Both the position numbers and the translations under genes were made by a program. Below the pieces are notes generated by a model. That model made no database searches, had not been told where the DNA came from, and saw only the letters and a list, made by a program, of their open reading frames with translations. This document shows positions 10,790 to 19,900 of a DNA stretch of 33,742 nucleotides, piece after piece. Source of the DNA: Aquihabitans sp. GTDB taxonomy: Bacteria > Actinomycetota > Acidimicrobiia > Acidimicrobiales > Iamiaceae. The stretch spans positions 1-33,742 of the forward strand of contig JANXNS010000250.1 of the NCBI GenBank assembly GCA_025353965.1, given 5' to 3'. Position 1 is the first letter of the stretch, and each line of letters begins with the position of its first letter.

Positions 10790-11301
10790 GTGAGGTCTCC
10801 AGGTCCTTCGCCAAGCCAACCGGCCAGGGCTTCCGTGACGGCACGCTCCCGAGCCAACCACCGACCACCACGGGCCGAAAGTTCGAGCGTTCGGTCATCG
10901 TCTTTCTCGCCAAAGGTGAGATGAATTTCGAGGTACTGATCGCCCAGCGCAGGCAGCACCGCATCTCCCCATTCCACCAGCATCACCGCGTCCTCATCGA
11001 GCATCTCACTCACGCCGAGCTCGACGACCTCGCGGATCTGATCCAGCCGATACACATCGAGGTGATGGAGCGCGAGACGCCCGCCGCTGTACTCCCGGAC
11101 GATGGTAAAGGTCGGGCTCGTGACCCGGTCAGCAATGCCCAGACCAAGCGCAAAACCCTGGGCGAAGGCGGTCTTACCTGCACCCATCTCCCCCGCCAAC
11201 ACGATCAGATCGCCTGGACCACAAAGCCCCGAAAGCGCGGCGGCCAAGGTCTGAGTCTCCGCTGCAGAACAGGTATGGGCCACCTGCACCCGCGGCTTCA
11301 C
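10783..11301 (-). CDS. tsaE: tRNA threonylcarbamoyladenosine biosynthesis ATPase TsaE
   Basis: 172 aa. P-loop ATPase of the TsaE (YjeE) family: Walker A GEMGAGKT (37-44), TSPTFTIVREY, HHLDVYRL and the late motif LVEWGDAV (W-G). It binds the TsaB-TsaD dimer and resets the t6A synthase cycle by ATP hydrolysis. The start is an ATG in PRVQVAHT context. It lies 72 nt after the alpha/beta hydrolase stop and runs into tsaB with a seven-base overlap. About 20 residues after the usual family end are Gly/Ala-rich and of no clear meaning. Confidence 0.95.
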   Translation of the reverse strand: MKPRVQVAHTCSAAETQTLAAALSGLCGPGDLIVLAGEMGAGKTAFAQGFALGLGIADRVTSPTFTIVREYSGGRLALHHLDVYRLDQIREVVELGVSEMLDEDAVMLVEWGDAVLPALGDQYLEIHLTFGEKDDDRTLELSARGGRWLARERAVTEALAGWLGEGPGDLTC

Positions 11302-11373
11302 GAGCGGATTCTCGAGGTCACGCCAACCTGGATGGTGGCGGCAGCAAGCAAGGGCACACCGTCATCGTAGTGA

Positions 11374-12384
11374 TCACCTGGAGTCCTCGATCCGCCGGAC
11401 GAAGCCGTCGATGAGCTCGGCGAGTTCGGCCGGTCGTTCCTGCATGAGTTGGTGGCCCGCACGACGCAGCACAACCAGTTCCGAGTTCGGTAGAAGGTGC
11501 GCAAGATGGCGGCCCGCGGGCACCGGCGTGAGGATGTCCCGGGTTCCCACAATCACCAGCGATGGCGTCTGCGTGGCCTTGAGCGCCACGCGCCCGTCGT
11601 GCTCGATGAGGCCGCCAAGCGATGACAGCAGCGCTGCGGGGGCCATAGACCGACCCATCTCGGCCACGATGCCCACCGCCTTGGCCGACGGCCGATCCCC
11701 GAAGGCCGCCCGAACCACGCGGGTGTTGACGGTGCGGCGACCGGGGAGACCGCGCCCACCGTCGAGACGGCCCTGACCTCGAGCGACGAGCGACCGGGCC
11801 AAGCGGTCCACATAGGGCGGCATCACCTGGTGGGCTCGGGTGGCCACGAACACCAGACCGGCCACTCGTTCCGCCAGGACTTCGGGAAAATCACCGCAAA
11901 ACTGCATAGCGGCCATCCCCCCCATGGAATGACCAACCACGATGGCGTCGGGGAGGTCGAGGCTGATGAGCACGGTGGCCAGGTCGGCCGCCAAGCTAGG
12001 AATGCCATAACCGTTGCTGCCAGCAACTGAGGCCCCATGGCCCCGCAGGTCGAGGGCGAGCACGCGGTAGCGATCGGTGAGCTGATGGAACTGGGGGGCC
12101 CACACGTCGGACCGCAACGTGATGCCATGCAGCAGGACGAGCGGACGCCCCACCCCCTTCTCGATGACGTGAACCACCCCGCCGTCGGCAGCGGACAACT
12201 CGTGGTGGATGATCCCGGCGGGGAGGTCCAGCAACGCATCACTCGGGTGATCACGTCGCGACCCCGGGTCAGGCGTTTCCGGGCCGCGAACGTCCGATGG
12301 ATGAGTGGCCCCATAGGCCCCAGCAGCGGCGGCGCCAAGCCCTAAAACAGTCGCTCCTAACACCACAATTTTCTTGGTGTTCAC
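11374..12384 (-). CDS. Alpha/beta hydrolase with N-terminal membrane anchor or signal
   Basis: 336 aa from the GTG at 12384, which overlaps the alr stop (GTGA). Residues 1-26 (NTKKIVVLGATVLGLGAA then AAGAYGA) form a positively charged start and a hydrophobic segment without a clean AxA site, so either an uncleaved anchor or a signal peptide. The hydrolase fold follows: oxyanion strand VLLHGI (83-88), LDLRGHGAS (111-119), nucleophile elbow GHSMGG with Ser153, acid Asp283 in GTRDILTP and His311 in AGHQLM. All triad residues are present. The substrate cannot be told; esterase, lipase or haloperoxidase-like activity are all possible. It is placed in the alr-tsaE stretch and probably acts outside the membrane. 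Confidence 0.85.
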   Translation of the reverse strand: MNTKKIVVLGATVLGLGAAAAGAYGATHPSDVRGPETPDPGSRRDHPSDALLDLPAGIIHHELSAADGGVVHVIEKGVGRPLVLLHGITLRSDVWAPQFHQLTDRYRVLALDLRGHGASVAGSNGYGIPSLAADLATVLISLDLPDAIVVGHSMGGMAAMQFCGDFPEVLAERVAGLVFVATRAHQVMPPYVDRLARSLVARGQGRLDGGRGLPGRRTVNTRVVRAAFGDRPSAKAVGIVAEMGRSMAPAALLSSLGGLIEHDGRVALKATQTPSLVIVGTRDILTPVPAGRHLAHLLPNSELVVLRRAGHQLMQERPAELAELIDGFVRRIEDSR

Positions 12385-13532
12385 GGGCCATTTTCCCGGT
12401 AGCGGCGCGGCACCCGGGGACTGATCCCGCACATGATTTCGTAGCCAATGGTGCCGAGGCGTTCGGCCCATTCAGCGGCACCGATGTACTCCCCGCCTTG
12501 ATCGCCCAGAAGTACGACCGCATCCCCGACCGCAACCGGATGGTCGCCGCAGTCCACCAAGAGCTGATCCATGGTGATGTTTCCGGCGATGGGACAGCGT
12601 CGGCCACCCACCAACACTTGACCGCCCGTGGATGACAAGCGACGGGCCACACCGTCGGCGTAGCCCAGCGGCACCGTGGCAATCGTGGTCTCGCGATCGG
12701 GCGCATAGGTGAGCCCATACGAGATGCCCTCCCCCGCGGCCACGCGCTTCACGTGGGAGACCCGAGACTTCAGTGACATGACTGGCTGGAGGACCACACG
12801 GTTGGCCAACGCCGGGCTTGGATCCAGGCCATACATGCCGATCCCGCAGCGCACGAGATCGAACCGGGTATCGGGGTGGGCAATAGCCCCGGCAGTGTTC
12901 GCGGCATGACGGAGCGGCACGGCGATGCCCGCGACTTGGAGGTCCGCCAACACGGCCCGGTAACGGCGAGTTTGTTCTGCGGTGAACGCATTGTTGGGCT
13001 CGTCAGCCACCGCGAAATGAGTGAAGACAGAAGCGAGCCGAAGGCCGGGCGCCCCGTCCATCAAGCGAGCAAGGGATACGACATCGAGGGGTTGGGCGCC
13101 CACGCGGTTCATTCCGGTGTCCACCTTGAGATGAACCGGCACGGGTTCTTGCGGCCCTCGGCGCGCTCGCTCGGCTGCAGCAACAAGGCCAGCAACGCCG
13201 GCCTCGGTGTAGACCGTCGCATCCAGGTCCCGCGCAACCAGTTCGTCGAGCTCGTCCGGGGAGGCCTGCGACAACACCAGGATCGGGGCGGAAATCCCCG
13301 CGGCGCGCAGCTCAGCGCCTTCGTCCACCAACGCCACCCCGAGCAAGTCGGCCCCTCCGCGCAGAGCGGCCTGAGCCACCCGTACCGCGCCGTGGCCGTA
13401 GCCGTCGGCCTTCACGACCGCGCAGAACTGAACCGGGCCGATGACCGATCGAAGCGACTCCACGTTGGCAGTCACCGCCCCTAGATCGACGTCGGCCCAG
13501 ACGGGACGCAAGGGGCGATCAGCCGTCGTCAC
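12381..13532 (-). CDS. alr: Alanine racemase
   Basis: 383 aa from the GTG at 13532. PLP-dependent enzyme that interconverts L- and D-alanine for peptidoglycan. Fold type III motifs: AVVKADGYGHG with the PLP lysine Lys41, HLKVDTGMNRVG (135-146), the second base Tyr272 in GISYGLTYAP, and GNITMDQLLVD. The open frame continues 44 codons upstream to 13664, but that stretch overlaps the CBS gene and does not look like Alr; with the chosen start the overlap is 14 nt. No strong ribosome binding site is present, so translational coupling to the CBS gene is likely. Confidence 0.95.
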   Translation of the reverse strand: MTTADRPLRPVWADVDLGAVTANVESLRSVIGPVQFCAVVKADGYGHGAVRVAQAALRGGADLLGVALVDEGAELRAAGISAPILVLSQASPDELDELVARDLDATVYTEAGVAGLVAAAERARRGPQEPVPVHLKVDTGMNRVGAQPLDVVSLARLMDGAPGLRLASVFTHFAVADEPNNAFTAEQTRRYRAVLADLQVAGIAVPLRHAANTAGAIAHPDTRFDLVRCGIGMYGLDPSPALANRVVLQPVMSLKSRVSHVKRVAAGEGISYGLTYAPDRETTIATVPLGYADGVARRLSSTGGQVLVGGRRCPIAGNITMDQLLVDCGDHPVAVGDAVVLLGDQGGEYIGAAEWAERLGTIGYEIMCGISPRVPRRYRENGP

Positions 13533-13989
13533 GGATGATCGAACGAAGGATGTCGACTCGCGCCACGATGCCCACCAAACCGGCATCTCCCAGCACCGGT
13601 AGGCGAGAAATGTCATGTTCATGCATGAGGGTTGCCGCCTCCTCGACCGTGTCGTCTGCGCCAATGGTGATGGGGTCTGAATGCATGACCTGCCCCACGG
13701 TGCTGCCCAAGGTCCGGCGTAGATCTTCGTCGAACTGGCGCTTCGAACTAGGCAGTTCCAGGGTTGCCCCCAGCAGGGAGATCACGGTGGGGAAATGCAG
13801 GCGGCTCTCCTGGACAATGAGGTCTCCGGTCGACAACATGCCGACGACCTCTCCCGCAGAAGTAACCACAGGCGCCCCATCTATCCCCCGCTCCACCAAA
13901 ATCTGCATGGCATCGCCGACGTTGTCGTCTGGCGCAAAGGTCAAGACCTCGGTGGTCATGACCTCAGATACGGGTGATTGGCGGGACAT
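13519..13989 (-). CDS. CBS-pair domain protein
   Basis: 156 aa consisting almost only of two CBS motifs: residues about 8-62 (VSEVMTTEVLTFAPDDNVGD ... GMLSTGDLI) and about 97-153 (VGQVMHSDPITIGADDTVEE ... VGIVARVDILRS). CBS pairs typically bind adenosine nucleotides and regulate partner proteins; no catalytic domain is attached here. Its start follows the nnrDE stop with no gap (TAAATG) and its end overlaps alr by 14 nt, so it is expressed with both. Its partner is unknown. A role in sensing nucleotide state near NAD(P)HX repair is only a guess from position. Confidence 0.9.
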   Translation of the reverse strand: MSRQSPVSEVMTTEVLTFAPDDNVGDAMQILVERGIDGAPVVTSAGEVVGMLSTGDLIVQESRLHFPTVISLLGATLELPSSKRQFDEDLRRTLGSTVGQVMHSDPITIGADDTVEEAATLMHEHDISRLPVLGDAGLVGIVARVDILRSIIRDDG

Positions 13990-15372
13990 TTAGCCTCCGG
14001 GCAGTTCGGCGAGCGCAGCAGGGAGGTGATCGACGACATCGCTGGCCACCAGCCCTCGCCGCCAGGTTAGGGCGCCAGCCCGACCATGGAGATGTGCCGC
14101 CGCCGCCGCCGCTCGGTCGGCGCCGACACCTTGGGCCAGCAAGGCCACAACCGTTCCGGTGAGGACGTCGCCCGTGCCCGCCGTGGCCAGCCGTTCGTCG
14201 CCGGCAATACAGGCCCAGACATGGCCACCGGGGCTGGCCACCAGCGTGGTCGGGCCCTTGAGTAAGACCACCGCTCCCGTGGCCGCAGCCAAGGTCCGCA
14301 CTGCGTCGAAACGATCCGCGGCGGGGGCCAACCCCGTAAGCCCCTCGAACTCGCCGTCATGGGGCGTGAGCACCACCGCTCCCGCTCCCTTCGGTCGGCC
14401 CGCGATCACCTCGGCCGCGTCGGTACCGAGCGCCCGCAGCCCGTCACCATCGACCACAACGGGGATGGCGCACCCGGCCACTAGCGCCCTGACCTCGCGG
14501 GCAACGTCTGGATCTGCGCCAATGCCGGGGCCGACCGCCAGGGCTCCGAACCGACCCAGCCCGCTGAGGACCTCCGCCGCCCAGCCCGCCGCTGAGAGCG
14601 AGGTCACTACGGCTTCGGTCGGAGCGTACGGGTCACGGTCCGAACCGGGACTCGCGAGCCGGACATAGCCCGCCCCGGCCCGCTGAGCAGCTCGAACGGC
14701 CAGGTGAGCGGCACCGGTCATGCCCGGTGAGCCGGCCACTACCCAGGCAGCGGTCCGCCACTTGTGCGACGACCGCGCCCGGTCCGGTAGCCACGCCGCC
14801 ACATCCTGTGGCTGCACCACATGGGCCCGGGCGGCCGACACGTCGAGCCCAATGTCGGCCACCGTGACGATGCCACGATGTTCAGCACCGTCGGCCAACA
14901 GCAAGCCGGGCTTCCAGGCCGCAAACGTGACGGTCCGGGTGGCCGACCACGGCTGACCGGATGCCACGCCCGTCAGGCCGGAGATGCCCGAAGCAATGTC
15001 GACGGCGAGCACCGGCGTCGCCGGATCGGCCAATTTCGGCGGGTTGAACGCACCACGGAACCCCGTCCCGTACGCGGCGTCGATCACCAGGTCCGCCATC
15101 GGCAGCGTGGGCGGGGCGGCGGCCGCGTCGACCAGGTTGCACCGCACGCCCCGAGCGGTGAGTCGTACCGCAGCGGCCCGGCCGTCGGCACCGTTGTTGC
15201 CCTTACCCACGAGCACCACGACCCGCTTGCCGTAGGCCCCACCGAGTAGCTCAATCGCCGTGCGGGCCACCGCCGCGCCGGCACGCTCGATGAGCTCGAC
15301 CACCGGTTCCGGCGCGGCCGCGTCCACGGCCGCCATTTCCTCGGGAGTGATAATCGCCTGCATCTCCCCCAT
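13990..15372 (-). CDS. nnrDE: Bifunctional NAD(P)HX epimerase / ADP-dependent NAD(P)HX dehydratase
   Basis: 460 aa. Residues 1 to about 205 are the NnrE (YjeF N-terminal) epimerase domain with VVVLVGKGNNGADGRAAA (51-68). Residues about 210-460 are the NnrD ribokinase-like domain with VDGDGLRALG, LTPHDGEFEGLTG and GTGDVLTG, whose Asp402 is the catalytic residue. Together they repair hydrated NADH and NADPH. The fused form is common in bacteria. ATG at 15372 is used; a second in-frame ATG at 15363 is possible but has a purine run touching it. A divergent hydrolase gene begins 42 nt away. Downstream it abuts the CBS gene. Confidence 0.95.
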   Translation of the reverse strand: MGEMQAIITPEEMAAVDAAAPEPVVELIERAGAAVARTAIELLGGAYGKRVVVLVGKGNNGADGRAAAVRLTARGVRCNLVDAAAAPPTLPMADLVIDAAYGTGFRGAFNPPKLADPATPVLAVDIASGISGLTGVASGQPWSATRTVTFAAWKPGLLLADGAEHRGIVTVADIGLDVSAARAHVVQPQDVAAWLPDRARSSHKWRTAAWVVAGSPGMTGAAHLAVRAAQRAGAGYVRLASPGSDRDPYAPTEAVVTSLSAAGWAAEVLSGLGRFGALAVGPGIGADPDVAREVRALVAGCAIPVVVDGDGLRALGTDAAEVIAGRPKGAGAVVLTPHDGEFEGLTGLAPAADRFDAVRTLAAATGAVVLLKGPTTLVASPGGHVWACIAGDERLATAGTGDVLTGTVVALLAQGVGADRAAAAAAHLHGRAGALTWRRGLVASDVVDHLPAALAELPGG

Positions 15373-15414
15373 CCTGCCCGCCCGCGCCGTACCCGCCAGT
15401 ACGGTTCACGACCT

Positions 15415-16293
15415 ATGGGGCTGGCCGAAACGATCACCTTGCCCGATGGACGGACCCTTGGGTTCGATGACGTGGGCGAATCAGGCGGCATACCGGTGTT
15501 GTACGTGCACGGCTCCCCCGATTCACGCCGGTCTCGACACCCAAGCGACGGGATCGCCGCCCGCCTCGGAATTCGCCTGGTGGCTGTCGACCGACCGGGA
15601 GCGGGCCTCTCCTCGCCTCACCGGACGGGCACACTCGGATCCTTTGCGGACGACGCCATCGCCTTGGCCGATCATCTCGAGGTGGATGGCTGGCGCCCAT
15701 TCGCTTGGTCCGCCGGCGCGCCCTACGCATTGGCCATTGCTGCCCGCCATCCCAGCCGAGTGGACCGGGTGGCCGTGGCGGCCGGGCTAGTGCCCTTCGC
15801 GGCCTACCAAACACCGGGGATTCTCGACGGCGCCGACGGCGGCCGCGCCATGGTGGCGGAGCTGGGCGAGGAACTCGGTGCAGTCGGCCTGGCCGAGGTG
15901 GCGGCACCGATGCTGGCCCCCTACCCGTGCGATATGGCGCTGGCCCTGGAGCACGTGCTGGAAGGGGCTGGGCCCACTGGCAGCGCGGAACTGCACGCCG
16001 TTGCTGGGGCCGCGGAGGCGCTGGCGGCCGGGGTAGCGGACTCGGTTGCCCACGGATTGGCCGGGCTAATTCGAGACCTCGAACTGCAAGTGGAACCGGC
16101 CGACGTGGACTGGTCCCACGTCGCGGCGCCGGTGGACCTCTGGTACGGCCATCGAGACACCACCGCTCCACCCTCGTTCGGCCACTGGTGGGCCGAACAC
16201 CTCCGCTGGGCCGAGCTCACCGTGATCCCCGACGCCGGCCACCTCGTGGCCCTAGCCCACTGGGAACCAATCCTCGCCCGCCTGCTCACCTAG
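15415..16293 (+). CDS. Alpha/beta hydrolase with AxSxG nucleophile elbow
   Basis: 292 aa, one of only three plus-strand genes. Fold motifs: PVLYVHGSPDSR (27-38), VDRPGAGLSS (58-67), the nucleophile elbow FAWSAGAPYA with Ser99 (Ala instead of the usual first Gly), Asp248 in YGHRDTTAP and His276 in DAGHLVA. The triad is intact. The HGSPDSR and DRPGxG pattern is common in a broad family of uncharacterised hydrolases and proline iminopeptidase-like proteins, so the substrate is unknown. No ribosome binding site precedes the ATG. Only 42 nt separate it from divergent nnrDE. Its 3' end reaches into the scar of a vapC gene on the other strand, which suggests that it, or the region around it, was rearranged. 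Confidence 0.87.
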   Translation: MGLAETITLPDGRTLGFDDVGESGGIPVLYVHGSPDSRRSRHPSDGIAARLGIRLVAVDRPGAGLSSPHRTGTLGSFADDAIALADHLEVDGWRPFAWSAGAPYALAIAARHPSRVDRVAVAAGLVPFAAYQTPGILDGADGGRAMVAELGEELGAVGLAEVAAPMLAPYPCDMALALEHVLEGAGPTGSAELHAVAGAAEALAAGVADSVAHGLAGLIRDLELQVEPADVDWSHVAAPVDLWYGHRDTTAPPSFGHWWAEHLRWAELTVIPDAGHLVALAHWEPILARLLT

Positions 16294-16326
16294 CAGGACC
16301 ATGGCGTTCACATCCAGCAACGCCAC
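16252..16326 (-). pseudogene. vapC toxin N-terminal remnant
   Basis: From a GTG at 16326 the minus strand reads VALLDVNAMVLLGEQ, then GEDWFPVG and a stop. The first dozen residues match the start of VapC PIN-domain ribonucleases, including the first catalytic Asp (Asp5 in LLDVN). Homology ends around 16290, where the plus-strand hydrolase gene ends (16293), so the rest of the toxin is gone. The GTG is three bases after the stop of the vapB-like fragment, which is normal vapBC spacing. Confidence 0.62.
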
Positions 16327-16329
16327 GGG

Positions 16330-16524
16330 TCATTCACCTTCGTCTGCTGAGCGGACCATATTCGGGGTGATGACCGGTGTACCGGCAGGCACGCGGATTA
16401 CGGGAAGGCTCCCAGCTACATCCACCCGGCCTGGGGCGAGCCCCCTCCGGCTCAACTCAGAAACGACAGATCCGACGTCTGGCCATCCGAACAGGTGGGA
16501 TTGGCTTCCAGCCCTAGAGGGCAA
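16330..16524 (-). pseudogene. vapB-like antitoxin remnant (C-terminal part)
   Basis: A 64-codon open frame. From about codon 17 (near 16476) it reads VGSVVSELSRRGLAPGRV then a linker and PVIRVPAGTPVITPNMVRSA, the pattern of the end of VapB antitoxins that pair with the LLDVN-type VapC. The DNA-binding N-terminus is missing, and the first 15 codons (RAGSQSHLFGWP) look unrelated. The frame overlaps the acpS end by 11 nt. I treat it as a decayed antitoxin rather than an active gene; it has no good ribosome binding site. Confidence 0.62.
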
Positions 16525-16879
16525 CGGCGATTGCTTCTGCGGTTCGGTGGGTGTGGGCGAGGGTGAGCTTCCACTCGGTCACCCCTGCCTCCGCCGCCAG
16601 CGCCGCGGCGCGGCCGGTGATCAACAATGAAGGGGCGCCCGACGGGGCCCGCACCACCTCTACGTCGTGCCAGTCGACGGCCCCGAGCCCCACGCCGAGC
16701 GCCTTCATGACCGCTTCTTTGGCCGCGAAACGAACGGCGAATCGCTGGGCGGGATCCTTCGCCGCTTCCGCATACGTTCGCTCACCCGGGGTGAAAAGCC
16801 GCCCGACCAGGGTCGGCGTTCGGGCCAAGGCAGCACGAACCCGATCCACCTCGACGAGGTCGACTCCGATGCCAATCAC
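16514..16879 (-). CDS. acpS: Holo-[acyl-carrier-protein] synthase
   Basis: 121 aa, standard length. It transfers 4'-phosphopantetheine from CoA to apo-ACP. Motifs: GIGVDLVEVDRV with metal ligand Asp7, and RFAAKEAVMKALG with Glu55. It ends with WKLTLAHTHRTAEAIAVAL, as in the family. GTG start at 16879 without a clear ribosome binding site; it begins 16 nt after the stop of the small membrane peptide gene, so coupling to that gene is likely. The glmS-acpS-nnr-alr order is typical of actinobacteria. Confidence 0.95.
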   Translation of the reverse strand: MIGIGVDLVEVDRVRAALARTPTLVGRLFTPGERTYAEAAKDPAQRFAVRFAAKEAVMKALGVGLGAVDWHDVEVVRAPSGAPSLLITGRAAALAAEAGVTEWKLTLAHTHRTAEAIAVAL

Positions 16880-16895
16880 GATCGCCGCATGGGGG

Positions 16896-16973
16896 TCACA
16901 GTCGGCGGTTGTTCACGAACGCGATTGCGATCATCACCAGCGATACAACGAAAACCAAAAGAATGACGATCAT
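16896..16973 (-). CDS. 25-residue single-span membrane peptide
   Basis: ATG at 16973 with AAGGA seven bases upstream, ten nt after the glmS stop. The peptide begins MIVILLVFVVSLVMIAIAFV and ends NNRRL: one hydrophobic segment of about 20 residues followed by two Arg, giving an expected N-out, C-in membrane helix. It stops 16 nt before acpS. The excellent ribosome binding site and membrane character argue for a real gene, but I recognise no family and conservation is untested. Confidence 0.55.
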   Translation of the reverse strand: MIVILLVFVVSLVMIAIAFVNNRRL

Positions 16974-16983
16974 GCTGGGGTCC

Positions 16984-19900
16984 TTACGCGTCGGCTGCGG
17001 TTGAGCGCCAGCGGTCGGCCAGGACATTGACCGGGGTGGTGAGCAACTCGATCGGGGCGATCCGGCCAAGCAGATCATCTCGGAAGGTCGGTTCGGTCTC
17101 GGTGACCGCGTCCTTGAGGGCCGCATAGCGGCCGCGATAGGCCTCCATGACCGACCTCATTCGGCCCGAACTCAGCTCTTCTGCAAAGCGACAATGCAGC
17201 AGGGTGATGCCCGTGCATTGGTTGCCCTTGACCTCGGGGATGATCACCAGCGCTCGACCATCGCTGCGGCCCACGGCCACGGTGACCTCGCGCTCGGAGG
17301 CGACGCGATGCTTCGTACCGCGGAGCAGGGGATTGCGTTCGGTCCGCAACGGCAGGCCTCTAGCGATGCCACCGCGGTCCACCACGACGATGGTCGCATC
17401 GGCGCCATCGACATCTCCTTCGATCCGGTAGCGGGTATACCCCACCACCTCCTCGATCGCGCTGTCGAGCCCGGCGAGGGTCCGGAGGGCCTTGTAGCTG
17501 AGACGATCCCGGGCAGCACCGGCAGTCAGCGCCTCGGACACGAGCGGAATATCCAGCAGGCCTTCGTCCGAGCGGGAGATTCCCACGGTCACCGTCTTGG
17601 CCTGATGCTTGATGGCATCGACTGGACGGGTGAGCTCCTCTATGGCACTAGTGAGCGACGCGGTGAGGTCCTCTATGACCATGCTCGGGGTTCCCACCCG
17701 CCCATGCTCACTCTGGTAGGCCTCCAGCGGGGCGATGCCGGTGGCATAGCGGAGCATGGACGACAACCGGACGGCGGTTCCGGCTTCTAAGTGACCGTTA
17801 TACGAACCCGAGCGGAGGCCATCGTGAAACCGCGCCGAGACGCTCTCGAAGACAGGGCGGAGGTCCGCCAAGAGTTGCTCGGCGTCCGCCACGACGGGCC
17901 CGGCCACCGCTTCTTCGATGGCCCCGCGAGCCTCACGAAGGGGCCGAGCCTGCGCATCAATGGCCAACGCGGCCTCATACCCGAACAGGTGGCCCACCAC
18001 GGTGGTCAGCACGAACGCCAAATCTGGGAGGACATAGGGGACGGTGATCACCCGAAGGGCAGCGTTGAAACGGTCTTCGTCCTCGGTGGCTATCACGATC
18101 GGCGTGGCCTTATGGGCCCGATAGATCGCAACTTCTTTGGCGACATCGTCCGCATTGGAACCCGACAGGCCCGCGGCGCACACCAGGATCAGCGGCTCCG
18201 ACGAGAGGTCAATGTGTTTCTTGTCCTCAATGGCATCCGACGCAATGGCCTTGTAGCAAAGCTCCGAAAGTTTGATTCGGATCTCCTCCGCGGCCACGCG
18301 GTTGGCGCCAGATCCGACAATCGCCCAGTAGCGGCGAGAAGGCGTGAGTTCCTGCGCGGCTTCGGCGATCACCGATCGCCGGGCCAGGGTTGCCTCCATT
18401 GCCGCAGGGAGGTCGCGCAGCCCGGCGAGTAGTTCGCTGCGGTGCACGGCCGCGTCGGTCGTGCCCGGTACCTCTTGCGAAATGGCGGCGGCGAGCAGAA
18501 ACCCGGCGGCAATCTGAGCGTAGAAGGCCTTGGTGGAAGCAACGCTCATCTCCACATCGCGACCGTCAGAGGTGTAGAGCACGCCGTCGCTCTTGTCGGT
18601 GAGGTCGCTGGCCCGCCGGTTGACGATGGCCACCACGAGCGCACCGCGGCCTCGGGCCAGATCAACCGTTCGGTTGGTGTCGGTGGTAGTGCCGGACTGG
18701 CTGATGGCCACGATCAAGGTGTCGGACATGTCTGACCGGAGCGAAAAACCGGAGAGTTCGGTGGCCGGGAGCGCTTCTACGCGGACCGGGGTTCCGGCCA
18801 GCTCGGTGGTGAGGGCCCGGGCCAAACTTTGGCCGGCAACTGCGGCCGTGCCCTGCCCGATGACCTGGACCCGCGAGATGGCTCCCGAGCGCAGCCCCGC
18901 ACGGATGGAGTCCGGAAGGGTGTCAGGACCCAGCGTGACTCGCAGCAGTCCATCGGCCCCGGGGGCGATCTTGCCGCGGAGCGTCTTACGGAACGAGCCC
19001 GGTGCCTCCTCGATTTCTTTGAGCAAGAAATGTTGGTAGGTACCTCGATCGATGTCCCGGGTGGTCACCTCCGGGGTCACCAACTCGGCTGCTGTGAGTG
19101 GCAGCTCGATGCCGTTGTAGGAGTACCGCTGTACCCCGCCGAGCGTGCCAGCCTGAGCCGCGTCCAGCTCCACTACCTGGCCACGAGAGGCCGACGGATC
19201 GGTGAGGTCCGCCGGGGTTTCGCCATCGAGACGGAAGTAATGACTGGCGTCTTCGACCACCCCATATGGCTCCGAGGCCACGATGTAGAGGTCCTCGTCG
19301 AGGCCCACATACAGGGCCTGGCCGCTCCCTCGCAGCGCAAGCTGGAGCCGGTCGGGAGCCGCCGCCACGTTGGCGGCGATGGCCACCGACCCGTCGAAAC
19401 GGCGCACGGTCTGGCGAAAAGCTTCCACCGATTCGTCGCCAGCCGTTAGGCGACGCGAGACGAGCGTGGGAATCACCTTGGCGTCGCTGGTGATCTCAGC
19501 CGCTATGTGGAGGTCGTCGGAGACCTTGAGATCAGCGAAGTTGTCGACATCACCATTGAGGGCGGCGGTCACGTACGGACCATTGGCATGGCCGATTTCA
19601 TCGGAGTTCATGGGGTGGGCGTTGGGCTGGGAAATGATCCCAATCGAGGCCCATCGGGTATGGCCCAACACGGTGACCTCGGCCTCGTTCGCAAGCAGCG
19701 CCCGATGCAGCAGGGCATCGGCCCGGATGGCATCGCGGAGAACACGGCTGTTGTCACCCAACTCGCCGATTTCCGCCGCCGCCTTGTACACGAGGCTCAG
19801 GTGGCCCTCCGGCGTGACCCGCACCGCTCCCGCGGTGAACAAGCCATCTCCGGACCGGGCACCAATGAGGGCCGTGACAGCGGGGTCGACGAAGTCCAGC

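Noticed and set aside
13533-13664. Longer N-terminus of alanine racemase
   Set aside because: The 44 extra codons overlap the CBS gene in another frame and do not resemble the Alr start.
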